Part shown: in pieces, positions 29,991-38,613 of the stretch
How the letters are laid out: each line of letters opens with the position of its first letter
Position numbering within the stretch: position 1 is the stretch's first letter
Source: Ramlibacter tataouinensis
Lineage (GTDB): Bacteria > Pseudomonadota > Gammaproteobacteria > Burkholderiales > Burkholderiaceae_C
Direction: 5' to 3'
Length of the DNA: 64,000 nt
NCBI RefSeq assembly: GCF_001580455.1
Contig: NZ_CP010951.1
Location: 2,877,001 to 2,941,000 of the forward strand
The notes under the pieces: generated by a model
Seen by the model: the letters and a program-made list of their open reading frames with translations, nothing else
Told to the model about the DNA's origin: nothing
Databases searched by the model: none
Position numbers and translations under genes: made by a program

Positions 29991-32576
29991 TCAGGACGGC
30001 TTGAACCCCATGACCTTCATCGCCTTGGCCAGGCCGATGCGGCTGGCCTCGTAGTCGGCCCAGGGCGCGTTGCCCTGGTCCAGCCGCTGGTGCACCGTCG
30101 CCACCGTCCAGTTCGCGCCGCTCTTCAGGCCGGCCAGTTCGTCCCAGCGCACCGGCACCGAAATGCCCAGGCCGGGCCGGGCCCGCGCCGACCAGGCGCA
30201 CACCGTGGTGGCGCCGTAGCTGTTGCGGATGTAGTCGATGAAGATCTTGCCCACGCGGTTGGTGCTGCCGCTCTTGGCGACGAAGCGCTCCGGAATGGTG
30301 CGCGCCAGGTGCGCCACCACCGCTTGCGAAAAGTCCTTCACCGTGTCCCAGTCGAACTGGCGCTTGAGCGGCACGATGATGTGCAGGCCCTTGCCGCCGC
30401 TGGTCTTGAGGAACGAGGGCAGGCCGATCTCGGTGAGGAAGGCGCGCACCAGTTGGGCCGCTTCCTGGATCTTCGGCCATGACACGCCCTCGCCCGGATC
30501 GAGGTCGAAGGTCATGCGGTCGGGCTTGTCGATGCCGGTCTTCACCCCGTTCCAGGTGTGGAATTCCACCACGTTCATCTGCGCGGCCGACAGCAGCCCG
30601 TCCGGCCGCGCAACATACACCATGGCCGGGTGGCCGGGGAAGATGGACGGGTCCAGCGACTCGATGCCGGCCATCTGGTAGCGGTCCATGTGCTTCTGGA
30701 AAAACAGCTGCCCGTCGATGCCGTCGGGCGCCCGAAGCATCGCGATCGGCCGGTTCTTCAGGTGCTCCATCATCAGCGGGGCGACCAGCGCGTAGTAGCG
30801 CACCAGGTCGATCTTTCGGGTGCCGGTCTGCGCGTCGATGACGCGGTCGGGGTTGCTCACGCGCAGCGTGGCCGGCAGCCGGGCCTGCGCCGCGGTGGCG
30901 GCGGGGGCCGGCGCCGCTTCGGGCGCGGAATTCCGGCCCGCCGGCCGGGCGGCCTTGCTGGCTCGCACCACATGCAGGGGCTCCTCGCGCCGCACACTCG
31001 CAGGCTTGCGGTCCTCGCGCAGCCCGTGGAACACCGAATGCCGGATCCGGTCGTCGCGCGTCCATTCACCGAAGCTCACTTCGCACACCAGCTCGGGCCG
31101 GACCCAATGGGCCTTCATCGGGATCGGCGTGCCGGGATCGAACGGACTGCTGCCCGTGCCCAGGGCCTCGAGCCGGCGCTGCAGGTCGCGCAGGGTCGCC
31201 TCGTCGAAGCCAGTGCCCACATTGCCGGCATAGTGCAGCCGGCTGCCCGCATAGGTCCCCAGCAGCAGCGAGCCCACGCCGGCGCGCGCGCCGCGCGGGT
31301 CGGTGTAGCCGCCGATCACGAACTCCTGCCGCAGGCCGCACTTCAGCTTGATCCAGTCCGCGGAGCGGCGCGCCACGTAGGCCGAGTCGCGCCGCTTGCC
31401 GATCGCCCCTTCCAGCCCCAGCTTGCAGCACGACTGCAGCACCTCTTCGGCCGGCGCGTCGAACACCTGCGAGAAGCGCACCTTGTCGTGCGGCTTGCGC
31501 TGCACGATCCGCTGCAGCACCGCGCGCCGCTCGGTGAGCGGCACCTCGCGCAGGTCATAGCCGGCGCAATAGGGCAGATCGAACAGGTAGTAGACGATGT
31601 TGGCCGTGCGCGCGCTGTCGAAGGCGTTCTGCAGTGCCTGGAAGTCCGCCGGCGCGCGCTCGCTGGGCATGATGATCTCGCCGTCGTACCAGCCGTCGGG
31701 CAGTTCCATGGATTCGAGCGCCTTGTGAAGCTGCCCCAGCTTGTGGGTCCAGTCGTTGCCGTTGCGCGTGAACAGCGTCAGCCGACCGCCTTCGGCGCGC
31801 GTGAGCAGGCGGTAGCCGTCGAACTTGATTTCGTACATCCAGTCCTGCCCGCCATCCTTGGGCGGCGCATCGACCAGCGTGGCCAGCTGCGGCTGCAGGC
31901 GGTCCGGCAGGTCCGCCTTGCGCGCACCGGCGGGCGGCCCGCCGGGGGCGGGCGCCGGCGCCACGGCCGGCGACGCCCGGCGGCCGGCCGGCGGCCGGTC
32001 GGACAGGGTGCTGACGCTGTCGGGCATCTCGTCCACCACGCTGAATTCGCTGGAGGGCCGGGCGAACTGGTCGCGCTCCTTGATCAGCAGCCAGGGCTCG
32101 GCGCGTCCGCCATGGCCGTCGCCTTGGGCCCGGCCTTTCATGCGCACCAGCGCCCATCGCCCGTGCAGCTTGTGGCCACGCAACTCGAACTTGAGGCTGC
32201 CTTCGAGCAGGCCCTGGTGCGGATCCTCGACCGGGACCCAGACGCCCTTGTCCCAGACGATGACCTTGCCGGCGCCGTAGTTGCCCGGCGGGATGGTCCC
32301 CTCGAAGCTGTTGTAGGAGATCGGATGGTCTTCGGTCGGCATGGCCATCCGCTTGTCCGCGGTATCGAAGCTGGGTCCCTTGGGCACCGCCCAGCTTTTC
32401 ATGGTGCCATCCAGCTCCAGCCGGAAGTCGTAGTGCAGGCGCGTGGCCCAGTGCTTCTGCACGACGAAGCTGCGCGCGGACTCGTTCGCCACGCCGCCCT
32501 CGGCGGGTTCGGGCGTGGCGTCGAAGTTGCGCTTGGCGCGGTAGGTCCGGAGCGCGCGGGCGGAGCGGTCATCCAT
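29991..32576 (-). CDS. ligD: Multifunctional ATP-dependent DNA ligase D
   Basis: 861 aa from the MDDRSARALRTYRAKRNF start. The domain order is phosphoesterase (about 35-170; H42, H48 and D50 in KHWATRLHYDFRLELDG), ligase (about 225-540; nucleophile K251 in YEIKFDGYRL), then an AEP-type polymerase (about 590-855; the DLDPGEG metal motif and KTSGGKGLHI). This is the Pseudomonas-type PE-Lig-Pol order. LigD repairs double-strand breaks by non-homologous end joining with Ku. No ku gene is in this window, so it must lie elsewhere or be missing. It converges with the kinase-like gene at 29272. Confidence 0.95.
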   Translation of the reverse strand: MDDRSARALRTYRAKRNFDATPEPAEGGVANESARSFVVQKHWATRLHYDFRLELDGTMKSWAVPKGPSFDTADKRMAMPTEDHPISYNSFEGTIPPGNYGAGKVIVWDKGVWVPVEDPHQGLLEGSLKFELRGHKLHGRWALVRMKGRAQGDGHGGRAEPWLLIKERDQFARPSSEFSVVDEMPDSVSTLSDRPPAGRRASPAVAPAPAPGGPPAGARKADLPDRLQPQLATLVDAPPKDGGQDWMYEIKFDGYRLLTRAEGGRLTLFTRNGNDWTHKLGQLHKALESMELPDGWYDGEIIMPSERAPADFQALQNAFDSARTANIVYYLFDLPYCAGYDLREVPLTERRAVLQRIVQRKPHDKVRFSQVFDAPAEEVLQSCCKLGLEGAIGKRRDSAYVARRSADWIKLKCGLRQEFVIGGYTDPRGARAGVGSLLLGTYAGSRLHYAGNVGTGFDEATLRDLQRRLEALGTGSSPFDPGTPIPMKAHWVRPELVCEVSFGEWTRDDRIRHSVFHGLREDRKPASVRREEPLHVVRASKAARPAGRNSAPEAAPAPAATAAQARLPATLRVSNPDRVIDAQTGTRKIDLVRYYALVAPLMMEHLKNRPIAMLRAPDGIDGQLFFQKHMDRYQMAGIESLDPSIFPGHPAMVYVARPDGLLSAAQMNVVEFHTWNGVKTGIDKPDRMTFDLDPGEGVSWPKIQEAAQLVRAFLTEIGLPSFLKTSGGKGLHIIVPLKRQFDWDTVKDFSQAVVAHLARTIPERFVAKSGSTNRVGKIFIDYIRNSYGATTVCAWSARARPGLGISVPVRWDELAGLKSGANWTVATVHQRLDQGNAPWADYEASRIGLAKAMKVMGFKPS

Positions 32577-32655
32577 GGGGGCTTGCTGCTTCAACGATAA
32601 GAACCTGGCCGGCGCCGGCTTGTAGGAGAAGCTCGCCAGTGCCGCGCACGCCGGC

Positions 32656-32681
32656 AACAAAAAGCCGGCCCGAAGGCCGGC
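32656..32681 (-). terminator. Rho-independent terminator of the DUF2383-type gene
   Basis: On the minus strand GCCGGCC-TTCG-GGCCGGC (32664-32681) is a perfect 7-bp stem with a UUCG-type loop, followed by TTTTTGTT (32656-32663). It lies 22 bp past the stop of the gene at 32704 and before ligD, so ligD is transcribed separately. Confidence 0.9.
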
Positions 32682-32703
32682 ATGGCAAGGGACGGGCTGG
32701 CCG

Positions 32704-33765
32704 TCATGCGCGGCGCAACTGATCGCGCAGCATCTTGATCTGGTCGTGGTTGCGCTGCACGCCCTGCATCTGCCGTTCCACCATCTGCTTCACGTCCGCC
32801 GGCAGCGGCTTCTTCATGGCCTTGCGGTAGCGCGCGACGGCGTTGTCCTCGCCGCGTTCGCATTCCTCGAGCACGGCCTTGTCGTCGTAGGTGGCCAGCG
32901 CCGTCCTGAGCGCGACCCAGCCCCGGTGCATTGCGGCCGCCGCGCTGCCGTGCTCTTCCACGCGCCCGCCCAGGGCGCGGACCTGCTCATTGAGTTCCTG
33001 CGTGGCGCGCCGGCACTCCACCGCCCGCTGCATCAGGGTCGCCTTGAGGTCCGCCCGCCGGGCCTGCGCCGCGCATTCGCGGAAGCCGTATTCGCCGTCC
33101 AGGGCGCATTCGGCCAGGTCCTGCAGCACGTCGATCACGTCACGCTGGTCGCCGCTGTCGTTGCCCGCGGCCTGCATGTCGCCCACGGCGGCGGCGGCGC
33201 CGCCACCTGGGCTGCCGCGCATGCGGTCGTCCCGCGTGCGCTCGCGCAGGGATGCATCGACGCGGTCCCAGGCGGCGCGGCTGGCGGGCCGTGCGCCTTC
33301 CCAGTCGAGGGCGGAATCGGCGCGGGTGCGGTCCCATTCGGACCGGAGCTGGGCTTCGGCGGCGTCCCAGTCCTGGTAGCGGCTGCGGCCGGTCACGCCG
33401 AGCCGATAGGCCGGCCGGTAATCGTCGAAGCTGCGGCCGGCCTCGTAATAGGGCTCGCTCTCGTACTTCTCGCGCCAGTGCCTTTCCTCGGCTTCGGGGT
33501 TGATGGCCTCGGCCGCGGCGTGGCCGGCCAGGGCGCCGACCACGGCGCCGATCGCGCCGCCCACGGCCATCCCCGCCGGGCCACCCACCACGCCGGCCGT
33601 GGCGCCGGCCAGGGCGCCGCCTGCCGCAGCGCCTGCCACCGCACCGCCGACCGCGCCGATGCCGGTGCCGACCGGGTGCGAGGCGGTCGAGCGGCTCATG
33701 CTTTCGTCGTCCAGCGGATCCCGATCGAGCGGATCGCGATTGAGGCCTCTGTCTTCAGCAGCCAT
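32704..33765 (-). CDS. Glycine-zipper protein with DUF2383 (PA2169-like) helical bundle
   Basis: 353 aa. AAGGAGACATTCAC precedes the ATG at 33765, which decides the start. After a charged N-terminus there is a Gly/Ala zipper of about 60 residues (VGTGIGAVGGAVAGAAAGGA onward), likely to insert in or associate with membrane. A polar middle part follows, then a C-terminal four-helix region (about 205-350) with DVLQDLAECALDGEYGFREC, RRATQELNEQVRALGG and ERGEDNAVARYRKAMKKPLP. This matches the ferritin-like DUF2383/PA2169 family as I recall it. These are often stress-induced; the role is unknown. It is a single-gene unit with its own terminator. Confidence 0.72.
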   Translation of the reverse strand: MAAEDRGLNRDPLDRDPLDDESMSRSTASHPVGTGIGAVGGAVAGAAAGGALAGATAGVVGGPAGMAVGGAIGAVVGALAGHAAAEAINPEAEERHWREKYESEPYYEAGRSFDDYRPAYRLGVTGRSRYQDWDAAEAQLRSEWDRTRADSALDWEGARPASRAAWDRVDASLRERTRDDRMRGSPGGGAAAAVGDMQAAGNDSGDQRDVIDVLQDLAECALDGEYGFRECAAQARRADLKATLMQRAVECRRATQELNEQVRALGGRVEEHGSAAAAMHRGWVALRTALATYDDKAVLEECERGEDNAVARYRKAMKKPLPADVKQMVERQMQGVQRNHDQIKMLRDQLRRA

Positions 33766-34030
33766 GTGAATGTCTCCTTGAAAGTGAACGGGGCGCCGTT
33801 GCTGGCTGGCGCCTCCGCGATACGACTCCCATCTTTGGACGGCCTGCATGGCGCGGCAGTCGGCCATGGGGGAGACAGCCTGTAGGAGAAGGATTCGCGC
33901 CCCGGCACGGCATTGCCGCCGTGCCGCCGGCGCCCACAGGCGATTCATGCGCTGTCCTACATCCGGGCGGCGCGCGGACGGGCACGCTCGCGCAGGACGT
34001 GAAAACAACACGATTTCGAAGCGTGCCGCC

Positions 34031-34486
34031 ATGAAATATTCGCTGCGCAAGACCCCTTCCCACCTGCACCTGGCCTACAAGTACGGCGAGGGCACCGATG
34101 GACTGATCGGCCGCAACTTCATGCTGGAGATCGAGGACAAGGTGTTAACGGTGGCAATCGACCTGACGCCCAACTTCCACACCCGCAACAAGACGGCGTC
34201 GGCCTATGTCGACGCGGTGAATTTCGAGCACAACCACCACAAGCTGCGCTACCTGCAGTGCGCCGACAACCTGGTTCGCGCCCGGCTGATCCGGGCCTGG
34301 GAGCAGATCAACGAGCCCCAATTGCGCATGTCCCTGGAACTCGGACCCCGCGGGCGGTATCTCTATACGGTGCAACCACATTCATTGTTCACCGGGGGCA
34401 TCCAGTTCGATGTCCGTGAAGTGCTCGGGCCGGCGCTGGTCGAAGCGGGGCACGAGGAGCCGGAGTGGCATGGGGAACACTCATGA
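34031..34486 (+). CDS. Unknown 151-aa soluble protein
   Basis: It starts at ATG 34031 (MKYSLRKTPSHLHLAYKYGE). It has no signal peptide, no TM segment and no motif I recognise. The composition is ordinary for a soluble alpha/beta protein, with blocks such as DLTPNFHTRNKTASAYVDAV and NFEHNHHKLRYLQCADNLVR. Its stop overlaps the next gene's start by 4 bp (ATGA at 34483-34486), so the two are translationally coupled and likely work together. Confidence 0.6.
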   Translation: MKYSLRKTPSHLHLAYKYGEGTDGLIGRNFMLEIEDKVLTVAIDLTPNFHTRNKTASAYVDAVNFEHNHHKLRYLQCADNLVRARLIRAWEQINEPQLRMSLELGPRGRYLYTVQPHSLFTGGIQFDVREVLGPALVEAGHEEPEWHGEHS

Positions 34487-35388
34487 GCCCTCGACGGCCG
34501 CCCGGCATCGGCCGGGCCGGCCGCCGCTGGAAGTGGGTGGCCGCCACCGGGCTGGCCCTGCTGGCAGCCGGCGCGGCCGCCTCGCCTGAAGAACTTCGCG
34601 AACAGCATGCGCAGCTGCGCGAGCAGTTGCGCCACAACCCCTACCAGCGGGCGATCCATATCGAGTCGGCGGAGACCGGCGATATCCTCCGGGGCGACGT
34701 CTATGCGGTGCTGGATCATCCGTTCCAGTCCCTGAGCGGCGCGCTGAAGGAGCCGGCCGAATGGTGCGCGATCCTCATCCTGCCGTTCAACACCAAGTAC
34801 TGCCATCCGATCGAGGGCGCGGCCGGTGCCGGCCTGATGCTGCGCATCGGCCGCAAGGCGGACCAGCCGGTCGGTGACGCCTACCGCCTCGACTTCAGCC
34901 TGCAGCCGGTCGCGGCGCGCTCCGACTATTTCGAGAGCCGGCTGCTGGCCGAAACCGGCCCCATCGGCACGCGCGACTACCGCATCGTGCTGGCGGCGAT
35001 GCCGCTGGACGCGAACCGCACCTTCATGCGCCTGAGCTATTCCTACGGATCGAGCGGCATGGGGCGCATGGCAATGCAGGTCTACCTCAACACCACGGGC
35101 GCCCAGAAGGTCGGTTTTACCGTGGTGAGCCACGACGGCAACAAGCAGCCGGTTTACGTCAAGGGGATGCGGGGCGTCATCGAGCGCAACGCGATGCGCT
35201 ATTTCCTGGCGGTGGACGCGCACCTGGCGGCGATGGGGGCGCCGCCCGAGCAGCAGCTGGACAAGCGCCTGATGACCTGGTTCAACTCGACCGAGCAGTA
35301 CGCCCGGCAGTTGCACGAGATGGACCGCTCGCAGTACGTCGCCATGAAGCGCAGCGAGGTCGCGCGGCAGCAGACGATGCTGCAGTAG
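34483..35388 (+). CDS. Unknown exported protein
   Basis: 301 aa from the ATG at 34483. An Arg-rich N-terminus and a hydrophobic stretch (WVAATGLALLAAGAAA, ending before SPEEL at about residue 34) suggest export. The mature part begins with a helical stretch (EELREQHAQLREQLRHNPYQ). Its blocks DILRGDVYAVLDHPFQSLSG and RLSYSYGSSGMGRMAMQVYL suggest a START-like or lipid-binding fold, but I cannot name a family. It is coupled to the upstream 151-aa gene and followed by a long hairpin. Confidence 0.55.
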   Translation: MSPRRPPGIGRAGRRWKWVAATGLALLAAGAAASPEELREQHAQLREQLRHNPYQRAIHIESAETGDILRGDVYAVLDHPFQSLSGALKEPAEWCAILILPFNTKYCHPIEGAAGAGLMLRIGRKADQPVGDAYRLDFSLQPVAARSDYFESRLLAETGPIGTRDYRIVLAAMPLDANRTFMRLSYSYGSSGMGRMAMQVYLNTTGAQKVGFTVVSHDGNKQPVYVKGMRGVIERNAMRYFLAVDAHLAAMGAPPEQQLDKRLMTWFNSTEQYARQLHEMDRSQYVAMKRSEVARQQTMLQ

Positions 35389-35411
35389 GGCCAGACCTTC
35401 ACCGCAGAGGC

Positions 35412-35469
35412 GCCGAGGGCGCCGAGATTCGCAGAGCACCATGGCTCTGCGCGTCTCTGCGCCCTCGGC
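35412..35469. repeat. 58-bp interrupted hairpin repeat between convergent genes
   Basis: A perfect 8-bp inner stem CGCAGAGC (35430-35437) and GCTCTGCG (35444-35451) has a 6-nt loop. The outer arms GCCGAGGGCG (35412-35421) and CGCCCTCGGC (35460-35469) pair fully, with a partly paired GAGA/TCTC segment between. The CGCAGAG-rich text is like the CGCAGAG repeats that recur in many proteobacterial genomes. It sits between the gene ending at 35388 and metK ending at 35491, so it may act as a two-way terminator. Confidence 0.6.
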
Positions 35470-35490
35470 AGTGGATGACCCGAGCTGGCT

Positions 35491-36672
35491 TTACTTCAGG
35501 CCGGCCGCTGCACGCAGCGCGGCAGCCTTGTCCGTCCTCTCCCAGCTGAATTCCGGCTCTTCACGTCCGAAGTGGCCGTAGGCCGCGGTCTTCTCGTAGA
35601 TCGGGCGCAGCAGGTCGAGCATCTGGATGATGCCCTTGGGACGCAGGTCGAAGTGATCGTGCACCAGCGCGGCGATCTGGTCATCGGGGATCACGCCGGT
35701 GCCTTCGGTGTAAACCGTGACGTTCATCGGCCGGGCGACGCCGATGGCGTAGGCCACCTGGATCTGGCACTGCCGCGCCAGGCCGGCGGCCACGATGTTC
35801 TTGGCCACGTAGCGGGCCGCGTAGGCGGCCGAGCGGTCCACCTTGCTCGGGTCCTTGCCCGAGAAGGCGCCGCCGCCGTGCGGGCAGGCGCCGCCGTAGG
35901 TGTCGACGATGATCTTGCGGCCGGTCAGGCCGCAGTCGCCCTGCGGGCCGCCGATGACGAAGCGCCCGGTCGGGTTGATCAGGTACTTGGTGTCCTTCAG
36001 CCACGCGGTGGGTAGCACCGGCTTGATGATCTCCTCGACCACCGCCTCGATGAAGGCCGGCTTCATGTGTTTGCCGTCGCTCATCTCCGGGCTGTGCTGC
36101 GAGGACAGCACCACGGTGTCGATGCTGTGCGGCTTGCCGTCCACATAGCGCATGGTCACCTGGCTCTTGGCGTCGGGGCGCAGGAAGGGCAGGCGGCCAT
36201 CCTTGCGCAGCTGGGCCTGGCGCTCGACCAGCCGGTGCGCGTAGTAGATCGGCGCGGGCATCAGCTCGGGCGTCTCGTCGCAGGCGTAGCCGAACATCAG
36301 GCCCTGGTCGCCGGCGCCGGTGTTCAGGTGGTCGTCCGAGGCGTGGTCCACGCCCTGGGCGATGTCGTTGGACTGCTTGTCGTAGCAGACCATCACCGCG
36401 CAGCCCTTGTAGTCGATGCCGTACTCGGTGTTGTCGTAGCCGATGCGCTTGATGGTGTCGCGCGCGACCTGGATGTAGTCGACGTGCGCGTTGGTCGTGA
36501 TCTCGCCGGCCAGCACCACCAGCCCGGTGTTGCACAGGGTCTCGGCGGCTACGCGGCTGCGCGGGTCCTGCCGGAAGATGGCATCGAGGATCGCGTCGGA
36601 GACCTGGTCGGCCACCTTGTCGGGATGGCCCTCGGACACCGATTCGGAAGTAAAGAGAAAGTCGTTCGCCAT
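35491..36672 (-). CDS. metK: S-adenosylmethionine synthetase
   Basis: 393 aa from MANDFLFTSESVSEGHPDKV. AGCGGAG lies upstream of this ATG, while the in-frame ATG three codons earlier is poorer. It has the GHPDK ATP-binding motif, MFGYACDETPELMP, the methionine-binding GGAFSGKDPSKVDRSAAYAA and TGRKIIVDTYGG. It makes SAM from methionine and ATP in the cytoplasm and is essential. It is divergent from the lpxL-type pair, with 129 bp between. The 5' leader can form a GCAGAA/TTCTGC hairpin (36694-36716). I do not see a SAM riboswitch. Confidence 0.97.
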   Translation of the reverse strand: MANDFLFTSESVSEGHPDKVADQVSDAILDAIFRQDPRSRVAAETLCNTGLVVLAGEITTNAHVDYIQVARDTIKRIGYDNTEYGIDYKGCAVMVCYDKQSNDIAQGVDHASDDHLNTGAGDQGLMFGYACDETPELMPAPIYYAHRLVERQAQLRKDGRLPFLRPDAKSQVTMRYVDGKPHSIDTVVLSSQHSPEMSDGKHMKPAFIEAVVEEIIKPVLPTAWLKDTKYLINPTGRFVIGGPQGDCGLTGRKIIVDTYGGACPHGGGAFSGKDPSKVDRSAAYAARYVAKNIVAAGLARQCQIQVAYAIGVARPMNVTVYTEGTGVIPDDQIAALVHDHFDLRPKGIIQMLDLLRPIYEKTAAYGHFGREEPEFSWERTDKAAALRAAAGLK

Positions 36673-36801
36673 TGAATACACTCCGCTGTCGTTGCAGAAA
36701 GCGCGTTGCCTTCTGCCGGAGCTTGGGCGAACGCTTTAGCAGCACTGTTTTACGTCGCCCTGCAAGTAGTTCGATAACTCGGCGACATCCCCATTTTAAC
36801 T

Positions 36802-37626
36802 GTGAAACGTCTTTTCCACATGCTGTCCGGTTGGCCCTTGCCGCTGCTGCACATCATGGGCGCCGTGCTCGGCTGGGCGGCGTTCCTGGGCTCGCCCACC
36901 TACCGGCGGCGCTTTCTGGCCAATGCCGCGCAGGCCGGCTACCGCTTTGCGTCGGTGCGGCGGGCGGTCGCCGAGGCGGGCAAGCTGGTGGCCGAAGCGC
37001 CCCGCCTGTGGTTCGGCAGCATGCCGCGCATCCACTGGGAGGGTGCCGAGCTGATCGACGCCGCCCGCGCCACTGGGCGCGGGATCGTCTTTCTCACGCC
37101 ACACCTCGGCTGTTTCGAGATTACCGCCCAGGCCTACGCCGTGCGCTATGGCCGGATCACCGTGCTCTACCGTCCGGCGCGCAAGGCCTGGCTGCGCGAG
37201 CTGGTGGACACCGCGCGCGAGCGGACCAACCTGGCGGCCGCGCCCACCACCCTGGCGGGCGTGCGCCAGATGCTGCGTGCCCTGCGGGCCGGCGAAGCGG
37301 TGGGCCTGCTGCCCGACCAGGTGCCGCCGCAGGGGCTGGGCGCCTGGGCGCCGTTCTTCGGCAAGGAGGCCTACACCATGACGCTGCCGGCGCGCCTGGT
37401 CCAGCAGACCGGCGCGGTGCTCTTGCTGGCGGTGGGCGAGCGCCTGCCGCATGGGCAGGGCTACTGCGTGCGCCTGATGCCCTGGGAGGGCGCGCTGGAC
37501 AGCGCGCCGGCGCCGGCCGCGGCCCAGGTCAACGCGCAAATGGAGCGCCTGGTGGGGGGCTGGCCGGCCCAGTACCTGTGGGGTTATGCGCGCTACAAGC
37601 AGCCGCGGGTGGAGATGGCGCCATGA
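36802..37626 (+). CDS. Lipid A acyltransferase, LpxL/HtrB family (first of two)
   Basis: 274 aa. An N-terminal hydrophobic anchor (LPLLHIMGAVLGWAAFLG) leads into the lysophospholipid-acyltransferase-type core. The HX4E/D catalytic motif is LTPHLGCFEI (His-x4-Glu). Also present are YRPARKAWLRELV, the ALRAGEAVGLLPDQVPPQGL block and VPFFG-like APFFGKEAYTM. It should add a secondary acyl chain to Kdo-lipid A at the inner membrane. It overlaps the next gene by 4 bp (ATGA at 37623), which encodes a second family member. Confidence 0.88.
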   Translation: MKRLFHMLSGWPLPLLHIMGAVLGWAAFLGSPTYRRRFLANAAQAGYRFASVRRAVAEAGKLVAEAPRLWFGSMPRIHWEGAELIDAARATGRGIVFLTPHLGCFEITAQAYAVRYGRITVLYRPARKAWLRELVDTARERTNLAAAPTTLAGVRQMLRALRAGEAVGLLPDQVPPQGLGAWAPFFGKEAYTMTLPARLVQQTGAVLLLAVGERLPHGQGYCVRLMPWEGALDSAPAPAAAQVNAQMERLVGGWPAQYLWGYARYKQPRVEMAP

Positions 37627-38492
37627 TGAGCAGGCTGGGGATCCTCTTCATGCGGCTGCTGGCGTTCCTGCCGCTGCCGCTGGTGCGCGCGCTCGGCCAC
37701 GCGCTGGGCCTGCTGCTGTACCTCGTCGTGGTGCCGCGCCGCCGCGTGGTGCGCGTGAACCTGCGACTGTGCTTCCCCCAATGGAGCGAGGCACAGCGCC
37801 GGCAGGTGATGCGCGATGTCTTCATCTACGTGACCCAGTCCTTCCTGGATCGCGCCTGGCTGTGGCATGCCGATCCCGAGGTGGTGCGCCGCCGGGTGAA
37901 GCTGACCGGCGCCGTCCATGAACTGGCCGGCGAGGCGCCCACCATCCTGTTCGCGCCGCACTTCGTCGGCCTGGATGCGGGGGTGACCGGTGTCACGCAG
38001 CAGATCCCGCGCCGCGTCATCGGCATCTACACCCAGCAGAGCAACAAGGTGGTCGATGCCTGGGTCCTCAAGGGCCGGCACCGCTTCGGCATCCGGCCGC
38101 GCCCGATGAACCGCTCGGAGGGCGTGCGCGAGATCGTGTCGGCCATCCGCGAAGGAGACCTGATGTACCTGCTGCCGGACATGAACTTCGGTCCGGAGGA
38201 GTCGATCTTCGTGCCCTTCTACGGCGTGTCCGCGGCGACGGTGCCCTCGCTGTCGCGCTTCGCCCGCCTGGGCCGGGCCAAGGTCGTGCCGCTGGTCACC
38301 CGCCTGACGCCCGAGGGCTACGAAGTGCGGGTGCTGGAATCCTGGGCCGCCTTCCCCTCGGCCGACGCCGAAGCCGATACGGCGCTGATGAACAAGCGGC
38401 TGGAAGGCTACATCGACGAGATGCCCGCGCAGTACTACTGGGTGCACAAGCGCTTCAAGACGCGCCCGCCCGGCGAACCGGGCGTGTATTGA
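37623..38492 (+). CDS. Lipid A acyltransferase, LpxL/HtrB family (second of two)
   Basis: 289 aa from ATG 37623, overlapping the previous stop. It has an N-terminal anchor (LPLVRALGHALGLLLYLVVV), then NLRLCFPQWSEAQRRQVMRD, which is typical of the family. The catalytic motif is FAPHFVGLDAG (His-x4-Asp) and is followed by RQQSNKVVDAWVL-like text, YLLPDMNFGPEESIFVPFYG and YYWVHKRFKTRPPGEPGVY at the end. The acidic residue is Asp here and Glu in the first copy. Together the two may place two different secondary acyl chains. A repeat element follows 23 bp after the stop. Confidence 0.88.
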   Translation: MMSRLGILFMRLLAFLPLPLVRALGHALGLLLYLVVVPRRRVVRVNLRLCFPQWSEAQRRQVMRDVFIYVTQSFLDRAWLWHADPEVVRRRVKLTGAVHELAGEAPTILFAPHFVGLDAGVTGVTQQIPRRVIGIYTQQSNKVVDAWVLKGRHRFGIRPRPMNRSEGVREIVSAIREGDLMYLLPDMNFGPEESIFVPFYGVSAATVPSLSRFARLGRAKVVPLVTRLTPEGYEVRVLESWAAFPSADAEADTALMNKRLEGYIDEMPAQYYWVHKRFKTRPPGEPGVY

Positions 38493-38515
38493 GCCGGGAT
38501 CCGGAACGTGCAGCG

Positions 38516-38613
38516 CCCCTCACCCCAGCCCTCTCCCCGGAGGGGAGAGGGAGTAATGCGGGCGGGGTAGGGGGTGCATCCCTTGCCCGGCGGGGAGAGG
38601 GCGGGGGTGAGGG
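38516..38613. repeat. REP-like palindromic repeat
   Basis: It opens CCCCTCACCCCAGCCCTCTC and closes GGGGAGAGGGCGGGGGTGAGGG on the same strand, so the ends are inverted repeats. An inner hairpin is CCCTCTCCCC next to GGGGAGAGGG. It fills the gap between the second acyltransferase and the end of the hydrolase gene at 38614. A relative of this repeat is found inside the LivM-LivG coding sequence at 48853-48946. Confidence 0.75.

Noticed and set aside
36673..36801. SAM-type riboswitch upstream of metK
   Set aside because: Only a 6-bp hairpin (GCAGAA/TTCTGC) is seen. No fold or conserved core of a known SAM or SAH riboswitch class is visible.
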